Assembly (NCBI GenBank): GCA_935421135.1
Contig: OW285195.1
Coordinates: forward strand, 11,500,391-11,564,390
Length of the DNA stretch: 64,000 nucleotides
From: Bugulina stolonifera
Lineage: Eukaryota; Bryozoa; Gymnolaemata; Cheilostomatida; Bugulidae
Direction of reading: 5' to 3'
Part shown: in pieces, positions 1 to 12,310 of the stretch
Numbering within the stretch: position 1 is the first letter of the stretch
Layout: the number at the start of each line of letters is the position of its first letter
Translations under genes and position numbers: made by a program
Notes under the pieces: model-generated
What the model was told of the DNA's origin: nothing
What the model saw: only the letters and a program-made list of their open reading frames with translations
The model's database searches: none

Positions 1-1302
1 AAGGTCAGTAGAGTGAGACTCTTTAACCAAAGTCAGCTGTTCACCATCTTCTGGATAGTTCACCACACTCGGTTCTCCAGATATTACACAAATGTATGTT
101 GTTGGATCAAAGGAGACTGAGGCACATGATTGGTTGGTTGAGCAGACGGACAGACAGCAGTTTAGAGAAAGTGTGATCTTTACGGTATCAGTGTTTAGGA
201 GTTGTGTGTACCTGTCTTCTGTGTAAGGTCTCTCATCTGTATCTATTACCAAACAGCAAACACTAGATTGTGTGTTCTTATGTCTTATACCATTAGTATG
301 CATATTTTCTACTTCAGGTTGACCAGTGAAAAGGGCTAGTCTTTAACCTAGGTGTGATTGTAAGATATTCTCACATCCCTAACTGCGGCAGACAACGACA
401 TGTTATGGTAAAGGCATGTAATTATATCTTCAATGTCTCATAGCGTTGCATTACTTTGTGGCATATATTGAATGGTTATTCAGTTTGATAAGCAATAGTT
501 TGTTTTTTTATCATTGGTTGAAAAGGAGACTTCTCTATTTAGTTGGTTTGTGTGAACACAAGGCAAGAGAAATGCCCCTGAAATTTGAAAAGTTTAGACA
601 AGTACACTTATCAATATGGTAGCCAAGTGATCTCAAGGTAGACTAAATACACTGAACATGTTTTTGATCGTAATAATATGGTGTATCACATACAACTAAG
701 CTTCAATCTATAGCAAAATTTAAAACACAGAAATTGGCACAAAAATAATATTAGTTGAGATTCATGAACACAATAGAATATTCTGTATAAAATAAATACT
801 TACTGGCTATTGGACATGTCTTCTCAAAGTATGTGATTTCACTCTCTTCACCTTTAGCAACCTCCACAGTTACATTGTACAGTTGACATGTTTTACTGCT
901 TGAGTTAAAAGCTCCTGACAGACATCTTGTGTCGTCATCACATAGTGACATACAGTTGATGGCTCTTCTAACGCCTAAAAAGAAAACAAATACAAAATAG
1001 GTATTCAAGGAACTACATGTACTTTATAATGCACCTTCTTACAAAATGTATTACAATGTAAGCCAGCTCATAATGCTCATGATTAATTGTATTCTTGAAT
1101 GAAACAGCAACATGTCCATCTCTTTCGAAGAAACATTACAAAGTAATTCCTGCCTACCTGCTGAAGTGTTTACGTCTACTTCAATAGGAGTAATTATTTC
1201 CACAACATTCTTTTTGAAGGTATAGTTCTGTCCAGCTGACACTGTGAAATCTGTTAGTAAAGAACATAACACAAGTAGAACTGTGACAGCACACCTTCCC
1301 AT
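1..1302 (-). CDS. Lectin-like gene A: secreted PAN/Apple + F5/8C protein (3' part outside window)
   Basis: Only the first three exons lie in the window, read leftwards: exon 1 1302-1158 (signal peptide, VSA cleavage motif near residue 23), exon 2 974-804 (first cysteine-rich PAN/Apple-like segment, NCMSLCDDDTRC), exon 3 from 242 down to the window edge (second PAN-like segment, CCLSVCSTNQSCASVSF). Donors read GTAGGC and GTAAGT, and acceptors end in TTTTAG and AATAG. All junctions are phase 1, so the reading frame runs through. Exon 3 has a 3-base deletion relative to gene B (near base 50) that keeps frame. By comparison with B, C, E and F the two discoidin exons should lie just left of base 1. 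The product is predicted to be secreted; a carbohydrate-binding role is inferred from the paralogues. Confidence 0.8.
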
Positions 1303-1387
1303 AATGAACTGATATGTACCAGCTAGTGACCAACTCTATGTTTATATCGTCAGCTCATATACAACTGTGTTAATGGCATCGATGCAC

Positions 1388-1407
1388 GCTGTTTATATTG
1401 TCAGCTC
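1388..1407 (-). promoter_or_regulatory. Conserved TATA-like promoter block of gene A
   Basis: On the minus strand the block reads GAGCTGACAATATAAACAGC, about 85 bases before the ATG of gene A. The same block is found at nearly the same distance upstream of genes B, C, E and F. A second similar copy (AGCTGAC, ATATAAAC) lies between it and the ATG. A core-promoter role is inferred from conservation and the TATA-like ATATAAA. Confidence 0.45.
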
Positions 1408-1419
1408 CCAATTTAATAT

Positions 1420-2089
1420 TATATCATAGAATAATTGTGTTTTATTGATTGTGTCCATACATGTATATGGATAAACGATATATTAAAACATAAAACTGTT
1501 TGCTTTATTTCAAAATCTAGGTTTAATGACTGTGTGCTACCCTGGTTCCCTCCACTGGTCTGTAATTGAGAAGCATCTGCATAGTTTCCTGCACTTATTG
1601 AACGATAACTGCCTTTCCTCCCACAATATTGTTATTAGAATTCACAAGCTTTTTGCACATGTACATTATTTACCACTCTTATTCGCTCAATCACAGACAT
1701 AAGTCTGTCCAGCATGTGTCACTCACATTTTATTGCAAATGTACAAATCTTCTCACTTGTTGCTTTTACTTCAAACTGTCAAAAGAAAAATTGTAAGAAT
1801 GCCTGATATTTAAGAGTTGTATTGTAACAAAGTACCACCATATACATTGTATAAATCCTTATCTTACGAGAAAATAGCACAACAAACTCTATATAGAGAA
1901 TAGAGAAGACAACTCTGCATATTGCTGTGCATAAGCCGACATACAGTACTAATAATGAGGTAAAATGAGCTCTACAATTTTCCTTTTGTATATAGAATTG
2001 TACTTGTACTATCTTTCTGCACAGAGTGATAATCAAGTTATAGATATTCTCTTGGAACACAATCCACCCAGCAGTAAAGAGAGAAATTA
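1420..2089. other. Intergenic, upstream of gene A: no gene found
   Basis: The sequence is shared with the upstream regions of B (6,260-6,900) and E (22,160-22,660), including TTTTATTGATTGTGTCCATA and CCACAATATTGTTATTAGAA. Conservation here reflects block duplication. The short frames are not conserved as proteins. Confidence 0.6.
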
Positions 2090-2375
2090 ACTCCACAGCA
2101 CTGTGTAAAGAGAACATAACTCTACAATACAGTAAAGAGGTGAGATAACTCCACAGTACTGTGTAGAGAGAACATAACTCTACAATATAGTAAAGAGGTG
2201 AGATTACTCCACAGTACTGTGTAGAGAGAACATAACTCTACAATACAGCAAAGAGGTGAGATAACTCCACGGTACTGTGTAGAGAGAACATAACTCTACA
2301 ATACAGTAAAGAGGTGAGATAACTCCACAGTACTGTGTAGAGAGAACATAACTCTACAATATAGTAAAGAGATAA
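2090..2375. repeat. 58-bp minisatellite, about five copies
   Basis: Repeat unit of 58 bases, containing AACTCCACAGTACTGTGTAG, repeated about five times with few differences. Each unit holds the perfect 12-base palindrome CACAGTACTGTG in most copies. Degenerate relatives occur at 6,955-7,030, 11,900-12,120 and 18,360-18,690, always in the intergenic part of the lectin-like blocks. Confidence 0.9.
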
Positions 2376-3338
2376 GTAGGTAGTAGTAAGTAGAGGAAAG
2401 ATTGATTTTCTCTAAGTCTGCGGAATTTTCATACATTGTTTTTCTAGATGCTTTCTTGCCTCGTTTAACTTACGTAGAAGTTATTCCTAATGATTTTAGA
2501 CTTGCATCTGCATGTATGATTTAGTCATAATGGTTGTCCTACAACTTGTAACTTCTATATGCTGATAGTTACCTTTTGTTGCTACTTCAACTTACTGTAA
2601 ACTTAGGAACTTCTAATCAAGTTGGGAACCATTCAATTTGCTGTTTCTTTTCTTATTAGCTCAGTTCCACTGGTAGAAGTTACCAGTGCTTGTATTTGGT
2701 GCGATTGAAATATTTGATAGCATACTAGTACCTGTTACATTGTGTACACATGTAGAAGCAGTTCTAACTTTATTCTTATATACCCGCATTTTACTCTCTG
2801 GACATTATACCGGCTCAAAAACATACTATTTCTCTAGATTACTCCTGAATTACTGGATGGATGTACACGTCTTCTATCAGACAATGTAACATTGCTAGAA
2901 AAATAGACCTTACATAGGTTTCTTGCTACACTACTACATGTACATACACATATACGCATATGCACCAGGATTTAGGTCAAAATGTTTTGCATTAAGAGGA
3001 TGCCAGTGTTCAATCTACTGGGCTGGCAATTAGAATATAAGATTCTAATTTCAACAATAGTATTTTTTTATTCATCACCTAAAATAGCATATACTACATG
3101 CATATGTGTATATTGTAGAATAAATTATGTTTGGCCACTACCACATAAAGACATGATTAGTATACTTTGTAAAACCAACTGGCTCGGATCACAGTATCAA
3201 ACAGACCATCAATATTACTGTGCTATATGTCCTTTTTATGTCTGTTCAGTAGAATAGTATTCTATTTTCTTTACTTGGTTTCAATGTCAGTAAATTATTT
3301 TCAATAATTCACCATTACGTAAATTGGTAAAATAAATT
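2376..3338. other. Intergenic between minisatellite and palindrome: no gene found
   Basis: AT-rich; parts recur in the other lectin-like blocks (TTTCTCTAGATTA, AATCTACTGGGCTG). Small frames at 2,686 and 2,982 have no recognisable domain and are interrupted in the homologous blocks. Confidence 0.5.
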
Positions 3339-3554
3339 TTCTACTACAAAGTCCAACTTTCATCACTACTATAGATTGATCACAGTGCATACAACCTCTT
3401 AGCAACTAGTTCAAAGAGAGTATCAATTTATTTACATGTATAAGTCGACTTACATGTAAATAAATTGATACTCTCTTTGAACAAGTTGTTAAGACGTTGT
3501 ATGCACTGTGATCAATCTATAATAGAGATAAAAGTTGGATTTTGTTGTAGAAAA
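3339..3554. repeat. 216-bp near-perfect palindrome without spacer
   Basis: Two arms of about 108 bases meet at TAAGTC/GACTTA (centre 3446/3447). The arms differ by only a few bases. The homologous blocks near genes C, D, E and F carry only one arm (for example 8,160-8,260), so the palindrome arose by an inverted duplication private to this block. Confidence 0.9.
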
Positions 3555-4032
3555 ACAGCTTTAATATAAATTAAATATACATCAAGACATAGAGATATAA
3601 TTACATGTACATCTAGTAACTTCAGTTTCTTAGCCCACATGACATCTAGTACAATATTGGCTTGATTCAAGATTAAAATCGGTAAAAGCTGAAACAAATT
3701 ACGTGTATATGTTACAATTCTTATCACTAAATGTATAATGGCAAATATAAAGTGTTTATTTCTGGATGCTTAGGAATAATGCATTTTAGCGATGGTTTTT
3801 GACGACACTTTTTTGTTGTACTTCCTAAGCATGAAGGGCTGCATTTTCTCTATTTATGTAAATTTTCCACATTCAACTAATTACAGTTAATTTCGTACTG
3901 AAGAAAAAGTATTAATGCGACAGTGTAGACATTAGAGCATTGCAGGAATCTAAGGTGGAAGGCATTAGAACATTACGCAGTTACATCCAAAAGTCCATGA
4001 GGCATAGTTGTGACCTCCATAAAACCCAGAGT

Positions 4033-6152
4033 CTATTGCAAGATCAAACCATGGATCTCCATCTCATAAATATGGAGGTGTTTGTTGGTTTCAACAGCTG
4101 TTAGCCTCACATATCTACCATACATTCTAGTATGACAGGTAACCAGGAATATGTCTGCTGGTGGTTGTCCAGGAAGGTAGTTACAGATCTCATCTTCTGG
4201 AGGATTATCAAAGTTGGCATCACTCTCTCCAATGGTCACTCTTACGTTGGCCAGCCGGTTGTTTACAACTTCAAATAGAAAAAAATTGGAGCTTTTAAAG
4301 TCTGTTGGCTGCGTTTTGCAATTTCGTTGTTGCCGCATAACAATAATATTATAATGTGATGTTAGTTAATGCAAGAATGTTCCCTTTGCCTTTAGGACCG
4401 TCAAGAGTTAGATTTCACATCAATGCCTGACTATCACAGCTTCTTTTTTAAAGTTGCTGAGCTGGTGTACTGGTAGTGTGTTCTGTTTGCTGTACTAGAC
4501 CATTCGGTGCCGTAGAGGCCCAGGGCACTAGCTCCAGCCAGGGAATGCTATTTTCATGAATTTCAAATCCAGATCCTGACTGCCCTATAGACGATTTGAA
4601 AATTCTTACTTATAAACGAACAAAAGGTATGAAAAAAATGGCCAAAATTCCTACTAACATAATGCTTGTCTTAAGAAAGAAAAACACATACGTAAGTCTG
4701 CTTCAGATCTATCCCAGACCTTCACTACCATTACGTAACATGAGATAAGGAGATCTGCCTGTATCCATGGAGACAGCTCTTGTTGCGTGTGGAACAGATT
4801 TGCCTTTTCATTGATGCCATGATCTGACGGCAAATAAATTCCATCTACTGCATTCTCCGCACTACTGTCTCCAGGGTACCGGCTTGACTGGCTCATTACA
4901 GCACCTGAAAATTAGTTAGCACAGTGTCCAATCATACATGTAGCTACTAAAATCAGTTCTTAAAAATAATTCACTTGTAATAAATCTTCATGTACCTATA
5001 CACATTACTATAATGTATCTACCTCTAGCCAGCCATCTAGAGAACTCATAGACTTTAAGGTCACAGGAGTGGGACTCTTTAACCAAAGTCAGCTGTTCAC
5101 TATCATCTTTTGGATAGTTCACCACACTCGGTTCTCCAGATGTTGCACAGATGTATGTTGCTGGATTAAAGGAGACTGAGGCACATGATTGGTTGGTTGA
5201 GCAGATGGACAGACATCGGTTTAGGGAAGGTGTGGTCTCTACTGCATCAGTGTTTAGGAGTTGTGTGTACCTATCTTCTGTGTATCCTCTTTTATCTGTA
5301 TCTAATATCAAACAGGAAACACTAGAGTGTGTATTCCTGTGTCTTATACCATTACGGTGCACATTTTTTGCTTTAGTTTATATATTGGAAAGGACTGGTC
5401 CTTAAATAAAATGCAAATACTATAGAATGTTTTGTAGTATTATTCTTACTTGCTTCAGAGAGTTTAGACAAAACAATACCAATGTTGTAACAAAGTCACC
5501 TCAATGTAGATTATATTCATGTACAAATATTTGATCCTACGTACTAACATTGTGTATTACATAAGACTAAGCTTCAACCTATAGCAAAATTTAAAGCACA
5601 GAAATTTAAACAAAAATGGTACTAATTGATGTTTATGAACACAATAGAATATCTACTAACCTGTATATAATATAAATACTTACTGTCTATTGCACAAGTC
5701 TTCTCAAAGTATGTGATTCCACTGTCTTCACCTTCAGCAACCTCTACAGTTACATTGTACAGTTGACATGTTTTACTGCTTGAGTTAAAAGCTCCTGACA
5801 GACATCTTGTATCGTCATCACATAGTGACATACAGTTGATGGCTCTTCTTACGCCTGAAAAGAAAATAGATATAAAATACGTATCCAAGGAACTATAATA
5901 CACATTCATAACAAATATGATACACTGTAAGCCTGCAATTTACCCTTGATTGAATAAACTATACATCCATTTCTATCCAATAGACATTATAACGGAGGTT
6001 TTCCTACCTGCTAAAGCATTTACGCCTACTTCCATGGAGATAATTATCTCCACAACATTCTTCTTAAAGCTATAGTTCTGCTCAGCCGACACTGTGTAAT
6101 CTGTTAGTAAAGAACATAACACAAGTAGAACTGTGACATCACACCTTCCCAT
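4033..6152 (-). CDS. Lectin-like gene B: secreted PAN/Apple + F5/8C protein, five exons, 347 aa
   Basis: Exons on the minus strand: 6152-6008, 5854-5684, 5301-5023, 4904-4692, 4268-4033, giving 1044 nt of coding sequence; every junction is phase 1 with GT..AG borders. Residues 1-23 are a signal peptide (MGRC start, hydrophobic core, VSA). Residues about 49-105 and 106-198 (exons 2 and 3) each carry a cysteine cluster like PAN/Apple domains. Residues about 199-347 form an F5/8 type C (discoidin) domain: SPWIQADL, KVWDR, RLANVRVTIGE, YVRLTAVE, and terminal YEMEIHG. In exon 4 a histidine is followed 26 residues later by arginine then x-E, which resembles the F-type lectin fucose-site spacing H-x26-R-x-D, with D replaced by E. 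Likely a secreted glycan-binding recognition protein. Domain class is well supported; ligand is inferred. Confidence 0.85.
4445..4610 (+). repeat. Possible tRNA-derived SINE remnant in intron 4 of gene B
   Basis: The segment AGCTGGTGTACTGGTAGTG through GTGCCGTAGAGGCCCAGGGC and ATTTTCATGAATTTCAAATC aligns loosely with the centre of the foldback at 46,855-46,970. The A-box-like TGGTGTACTGG is suggestive; the B box is eroded. Assignment is weak. Confidence 0.35.
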
Positions 6153-6237
6153 GATGAACTGATATGTACCAACCAGTGACTAACTCTGTGGTTGTATCGT
6201 CAGCTCACATCAAACTGTGTTAATCGTATAACTACAT

Positions 6238-6257
6238 GCTGTTTATATTGTCAGCTC
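6238..6257 (-). promoter_or_regulatory. Conserved TATA-like promoter block of gene B
   Basis: Same AGCTGACAATATAAACAGC block on the minus strand, about 86 bases upstream of the gene B start codon. It is conserved among paralogues while surrounding bases drift. Confidence 0.45.
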
Positions 6258-8751
6258 TCCTCTTTATATTATATCATAGAATAATTGTATTTTATTGATT
6301 GTGTCCATATATGGATAAATGATATATATTGCAACATAACACTGGTTTTTGAATTCCAAAATCTGAGCATATAACTGCGTGCCACCCTGGTCCACTTCAC
6401 TGTTCTGTAGATGACAAGCATTTGCATAGATTTCTTGTATTTGTTGAAAGTCAATTGTCTTTTCTCCCACAATATTGTTATTAGAATTTACAAGTTTTTC
6501 GAACATATTTTTATAACACTCTTACTCAATAACTCACAGCATAAAGTCTGTCCAGCATATGTCACCCACATTTGCTACAAATGTGCAAAATAATCAATTC
6601 ACTTGTCAAAATAATCTAATCAATTGGTTTTTTTTACTTCAAACTGTAACATGTAAAAGTGAATTTGCAAGAGTGTCTGACATTTAAGAACTGTATAGTA
6701 ACAAAGTATCACCATATTATATAAACCATTATGTAACAAGAGGATAGCTCAAAAAACTCTATAGAGAGAAGACAACTCTGCATATTGCTACGCATAAGCC
6801 AACATATAGCACTAATAATGAAGTAAAAAGAACTTTACATTATTGTTTTTGTATAACAAGAAAGTATTTGTGTCATCTTTATGCACACAGTGACAATCAA
6901 GTTATGTTACTATTCTCTCAAAACATAGCATTACAGCAAAGAATGCGATAACTCCGCACCATTGTGCAGACATGTAGCTCCACACTACAGATAAGAGATA
7001 AGATAACTCCACAGTGCTGCATAATGAAGCAATTAATATTCTCTCCAACCATAAAGGCTTTTTACAGTTATAACTGTTTCTTCAATAAACTATTTTGCTA
7101 GTCTAATGGTTAGAAATGTTTTCTTGCATTTAGCAGTGATTTACATTGTACCTTTCAATGTGATTATAGCTGTTGTGCTAAAGCTAGCACATGTTCGTTG
7201 GCATTGGGATATCAAGTTCAGCTTGTTGTACTTGTCCACCCCCATGCCGCACCACTCACTAGAATGTGCTACAATATACACGTAATGCTAGTGACTAGCG
7301 TTGGCATAACCTACAGTGTTAAAGGGCTACATGTATAAAAAATACTGTTGCTACAGTTAGTAGTAACATACATTTATTCCGAAAATTTTCAAACACACAC
7401 TATTATTTGTATAATGATATTTGTCTACAATTAATATAATTTTATATGCCAGTGCACACATTCTTTCTCCAGATTTCAACTTCCTGCAATCATAAAGATC
7501 TATAACTGAAAAGTTAATGACCAATTTTTGCTGATCCCTTTCTTCTTTCGCCGGTAGAAGTGTTACCATCTTTTGTAATTTATCTGTCTAAAGTTTTGAG
7601 TAATATAGTAGTACATTTATGCATCATGTACAGGTTGTAGAAGCAGTCAACCTTAAGTTTTTATACCTACATTTTGCTTTCTTTGCATTATACTGAGTTA
7701 CAAACGCACCACAGTATTTCTCTAGAGTAGAGTTTCACTAGTGGATAGGTTCACACACTTGCTACAAGTTATGCACATATTAGATATCCTGCAGCATCAT
7801 ATCCTGTGCACCAGTAATTGTATGTTAGGCTAAGCTTACAGCAAGAGAATACTGTTGCCACTGTTCAATCTACTAGGCTGATAATCTGCATCTTAAACTA
7901 TATTGTTGCTACTTAGCTTATTGCCCTAATATTTTATCAAATAAATGCTCATTGTTGCAGAAGTGATGTTTTGCCACTACCACATGAAAGCATCATTAGT
8001 ATAAAACTCAATGGTCTGCCTGTATCAAACAGACAATCAATATCACAGTGCTATATGTCTTCTCTAATTCAGCTCCGTGAAATCGCACTCTATTTTATTA
8101 CTTGGGTTTAAAGACAGCATTTTATTTTCAATAATTCACAATTAGATAAATTAGTACAACTTAAATAAATTGAGGCTCTCCTTGAACTAGTTGTTAAGAC
8201 GTTGTATGCACTATAATGACAACCTACAATAAAATTAATATCACTAAAGGGTTTTTGTCGTAGAGAAACTGCTTTCATACAAATTACATGTAGATGGAGC
8301 CATAGAGTTGTAATTACATCCAGTAACTTTAGTTTCTTGGCCCACACTTGTACAATATTAGCTTGATTCAAAACCCAAAACTGACTAAAGCCTGTAAAAC
8401 GGCCAAGTCATGAATACAATATTATTACCATGATGACTTCAGTTATAAAATGTTTGCTTCTAGACACGTTATAGCGAGAATGTCTTAATATGGCAACCAT
8501 AGTTGTAGCTTGACAGCAACGAGAGCTGTGTTTTTTTAATTGATAGAACTTCTCCACATTAAAGTAATTGCAGTTAAAACATGAATTGTTTTCACTATGG
8601 TAGGGCTGCCAGAGCAAATTAAATATGCTGGGACAACAGTCGTTCTCAGTTTTCCTTTGGTTGTTTTGTAGGTACCTATAATAGAAAGCTTCGGAGAATC
8701 ATGTAGGCATAATCTAGCGTTTATCAATATAACATCCATAGATCCCAGAGT
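6258..8751. other. Intergenic between gene B promoter and gene C 3' end: no gene found
   Basis: A duplicated-block spacer with remnants of the 58-bp repeat near 6,955-7,030 and a single copy of the arm sequence that became the palindrome at 3,339 (8,160-8,260). Several 60-90-codon frames are not conserved between blocks. Confidence 0.55.
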
Positions 8752-10890
8752 CTACTGTAAAATGAAACCATGGATCTCCATCTCATAAATGTTTAGATAG
8801 TCATTGACCTCAACAGCTGTCAACCTCACATATCTACCAAACATTCTAGTATGACAGGTAACCAGGAATATATCTGCTGGTGGTTGTCCAGGAAGGTAGT
8901 GACAGATCTCATCTTCTGGAGGGTCATCAGAGTTCACATCAGTCTCCCCAATGGTCACTCTCACATTGGCTAGCCGATTGTTTGCAAGTTCTAATAAAAA
9001 ATATTTTAATAATTGAAAAGGCTACTGTTCATAATTCTATTGTTAGACTGTGTTACACATACTATAATGTATGCTCTGGAAGAGAAAACACATACCTACT
9101 ACTGCTTCAGATCTGTCCCAGACCTTCACTGCCATTACGTAACGTGAGACGAGGAGATCTGCCTGTATCCATGGAGACAGCTCTTTTTGTGTGTGGAACA
9201 GATTTGCATTTTCGTTGATGCCATGATCTGAGGGTAAATAAATTCCATCTACTGCATTCTCTGCACTGTAATGGTGGTATTGAGTCGACTGGCTTATTGC
9301 AGCACCTGAAAATTAAAGCGTCACTGCACAATGCAGATAGCAATGTTTTTAATGACAGGTTTTGAAATCGGTGCCTAGATATACATGTAATGCAATAACA
9401 TCGACCTATACACTTGCAATAATATCAACCTATACACATGACTGCAATAAATCTACCTCTAGCAAGGCGTATAGAGAACTCATAGACTTTAAGGTCAGCA
9501 GAGTGAGACTCTTTAACCAAAGTCAGCTGTTCACCATCATCTTTTGGATAGTTCACCACACTCGGTTCTCCAGATATTGCACAGATGTATGTTGTTGGAT
9601 CAAAGGAGACTGAGGCACATGATTGGTTGGTTGAGCAGACGGACAGACAGCAGTTTAGAGAAGGTTTGGTCTCTACGGTATCAGTGTTTAGGAGTTGTGT
9701 GTACCTGTCTTCGGCGTAAACTCTCTTATCTGTATCTATTACCAAACAGGAAACACTAGAGTGCGTATTCTTAGGTCTTATACCACTAGTATGCATATTT
9801 TTTACTTTAGTTTATGTACTGTAAAGGACGAGTCTTCAAACTAGGCTCAAATGCAATATTTTCTCACATACGATATGACTGTTATGGTGAAGGCATGTAA
9901 TTATATCTTAAGCGTGTTGTGGGAATACATTACTTTTATAACAGCAAGTTGGACAGGTGTTGCTGAAAAATATTTTTACGCCGTCATTCTTTAAATAAGT
10001 AAAGTACTACACAGCATAATATTGGATGGTTATTCAGTTTTTGACAAGCAATGATTTGTTATTTTGTCATTGGTTAAAAAGGAGGCTTTTTCATTTAGTT
10101 GGTTTGTGCGAACATAAGGCAACAGAAATTCCCCAGCAAATGCTATGAACTAGACTGTTATGAAACAATATTTTCATTTAATTCTAAGAGTTTAGACAAG
10201 TACCAATATTAATTTGGAAGCCAAGTGATCTCAAGGTAGACTATACACTGTACATGTTTTTGATCGTAATAATATGGTGCATTACAACTAAGCTTCAACT
10301 TATAGCAAGGTTTAAAGCACAGAAATTTACACAAAAATTATGTTGGTTAAGATTCATGAACACAATAGAATATTCTGTATGAAATAAATACTTACTGTCT
10401 ATTGCACAAGTCTTCTCAAAGTATGTGATTCCACTGTCTTCACCTTCAACAACCTTCACAGTTACATTGTACAGTTGACATGTTTTACTGCTTGAGTTGA
10501 AAGTTCCTGACAGACATCTTGTGTCATCATCACATAGTGACATACAGTTGATGGCTCTTCTAACGCCTAAAAGAAAAATAGAAAATAGATGAAAAATCAG
10601 CATCCAAAGAACTACATTCTAATGCACCTTTCTACAAAATGCATGAAAATGTAAGCCAGAAAATCACAATGCACATGCATTCTTGAATGATAAAACTACC
10701 TTTCCATCTCTTTGGAATAAACATTACAAAGTAATTCCTGCCTACCTGCTAAAGTGTTTACGTCTACTTCCACAGGAGTAATTATCTCCACAACATTCTT
10801 CTTAAAGCTATAGTTCTGTTCAGCTGACACTGTAGAATCTGTTAGTAAAGAACATAACACAAGTAGAACTGTGACATCACACCTTCCCAT
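8752..10890 (-). CDS. Lectin-like gene C: secreted PAN/Apple + F5/8C protein, five exons, 347 aa
   Basis: Exons: 10890-10746, 10566-10396, 9735-9457, 9305-9096, 8990-8752 (1044 nt, all junctions phase 1). I chose the start at 10890 because MGRC aligns with every paralogue; an in-frame ATG at 10923 would only lengthen the N-terminus before the hydrophobic core. The layout matches gene B: signal peptide, two cysteine-rich PAN/Apple-like segments, then discoidin/F-type-like domain ending YEMEIHG. Exon 4 is one codon shorter than in B and exon 5 one codon longer, so the loop at the exon 4/5 junction (SEAVV-ELANNR) varies in composition but not in length. The H-x26-R spacing is kept. No frame break is seen, so the gene looks functional. 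Confidence 0.85.
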
Positions 10891-10977
10891 CATGAACTGA
10901 TGTGTATCAACACTAGTGACCAACTCTATGTTTGTACCGTCAGCTCATATACAACTGTGTAAATCGTATAACTACAT

Positions 10978-10997
10978 GCTGTTTATATTGTCAGCTC
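10978..10997 (-). promoter_or_regulatory. Conserved TATA-like promoter block of gene C
   Basis: Same block on the minus strand, about 88 bases upstream of the gene C start codon (10890). The position supports MGRC rather than the upstream ATG as the usual start. Confidence 0.45.
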
Positions 10998-11894
10998 CTC
11001 ACTTTATATTATATAAACCATTAGTATAATTCTATTTATTGATAGTAGCCATTGGAAACATTGATAAACAATATTATATTCGGACATAAAATGTGTATCT
11101 CACCGGTTTTCTATTTGCAAACTTCACTAGTTCACAACCCTGTGTCACTCTCGTTCTACTCCCAACAAGTAGAATATTAGCCTGCAGTTTACAGCCAGTA
11201 GTAGGTAGGAATCAGTTGAAATGCAATTACATGTTGCTATTATTACTATATGTGACATATTTTGCGTGTAAGATATCTCTAGCAAAGACAACATCTGGTT
11301 CCATACATTTGTTCTCCCAGTATGAGGAGTTCATAGCCAGATTCACTGCAGGACTAAAATAATAGTCCCAGTAGTAGCACCGCCCCTTTCACTGTATTAT
11401 TTTCAAGTTATATAAGCTCATTGCACACCTGTTTAAAGATAAGAGGAGGAATGTTCAAAATTGACCGAAACCAATCGTAAAACTGAATAACTTGTTGGAT
11501 AGTTCATATTTGGCCCTATTCACAAAGCTCTGGTAGTATTGGAACAAAATGTTGAAATAGCAGGATCTGCAACAAACTGGTTTCAACCAATAGAGAGTTA
11601 TTGAATTTGAACTCATCCACTACTTGTATTAATGGCACGGTTGTTAGCCAAATGCATTGTACATGTATGTTCACTTGTTTTTTCAAACTACAAAGAAAAG
11701 GAGTTAAGAGCAGAACTCTTTACCTCTTAGAGCTACATAAGTAGCAATCAAATGTGAAGAGTACTATATAGAGAGAAATTAGCTCCACCAAAACCGCATG
11801 TGGAGAAAAAGCAAAAACGGGTCAACAATACTAAATTAATTAACAAGTTGGGACCAAATTCTGTTCTCTTAAATCGAACTCAAAAAATTGATTG
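10998..11894. other. Intergenic upstream of gene C: interspersed repeat piece, no gene found
   Basis: Bases 11,220-11,390 recur at 17,690-17,815, and 11,450-11,640 is a partial copy of the interspersed repeat described at 22,830-23,460. No domain-bearing frame. Confidence 0.5.
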
Positions 11895-12310
11895 AATAGA
11901 TGAGATAACTCCACATTACTGTGTAGAGAGAATACAACTCTATACTACCAGTGAACGAATAAGATAACTCCACAGTACTGTGCAAAGAGAATACACCTCC
12001 ACACCACAGTATAGAGATAAGATAACTCTACAGTACTGTGCAAAGAGAATACAACTCTATACTACCAGTGAATAGATAAGATAACTCCACAGTACTCCGC
12101 ATAGAGAATAGCATTCTACATCACAGCTTTGTAGAGGGAAGATTGCTGCACAGCACTAGAGAGGATGCCGCACTACAGAATGACACATAAAAGTATAGAG
12201 AGAAGATAACCTCACACATCTCTCTTCTTAATCATAGAGTTGCTTTCTCTTTTCTATGCAGTAATGTGGATTTATCTTCTCTTTGAGAGAAAAATGAAAT
12301 ACTCTTCTAT
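11895..12310. repeat. Degenerate 58-bp minisatellite and shared flank
   Basis: Several diverged copies of the 58-base unit (AACTCCACAGTACTGTG) are followed by a unique segment, 12,110-12,310, that recurs at 18,700-18,870. This shows the two intergenic intervals share ancestry. Confidence 0.75.

Noticed and set aside
2090..2375. CRISPR-like array
   Set aside because: Units are contiguous 58-bp repeats with no unique spacers, and the DNA is eukaryotic.
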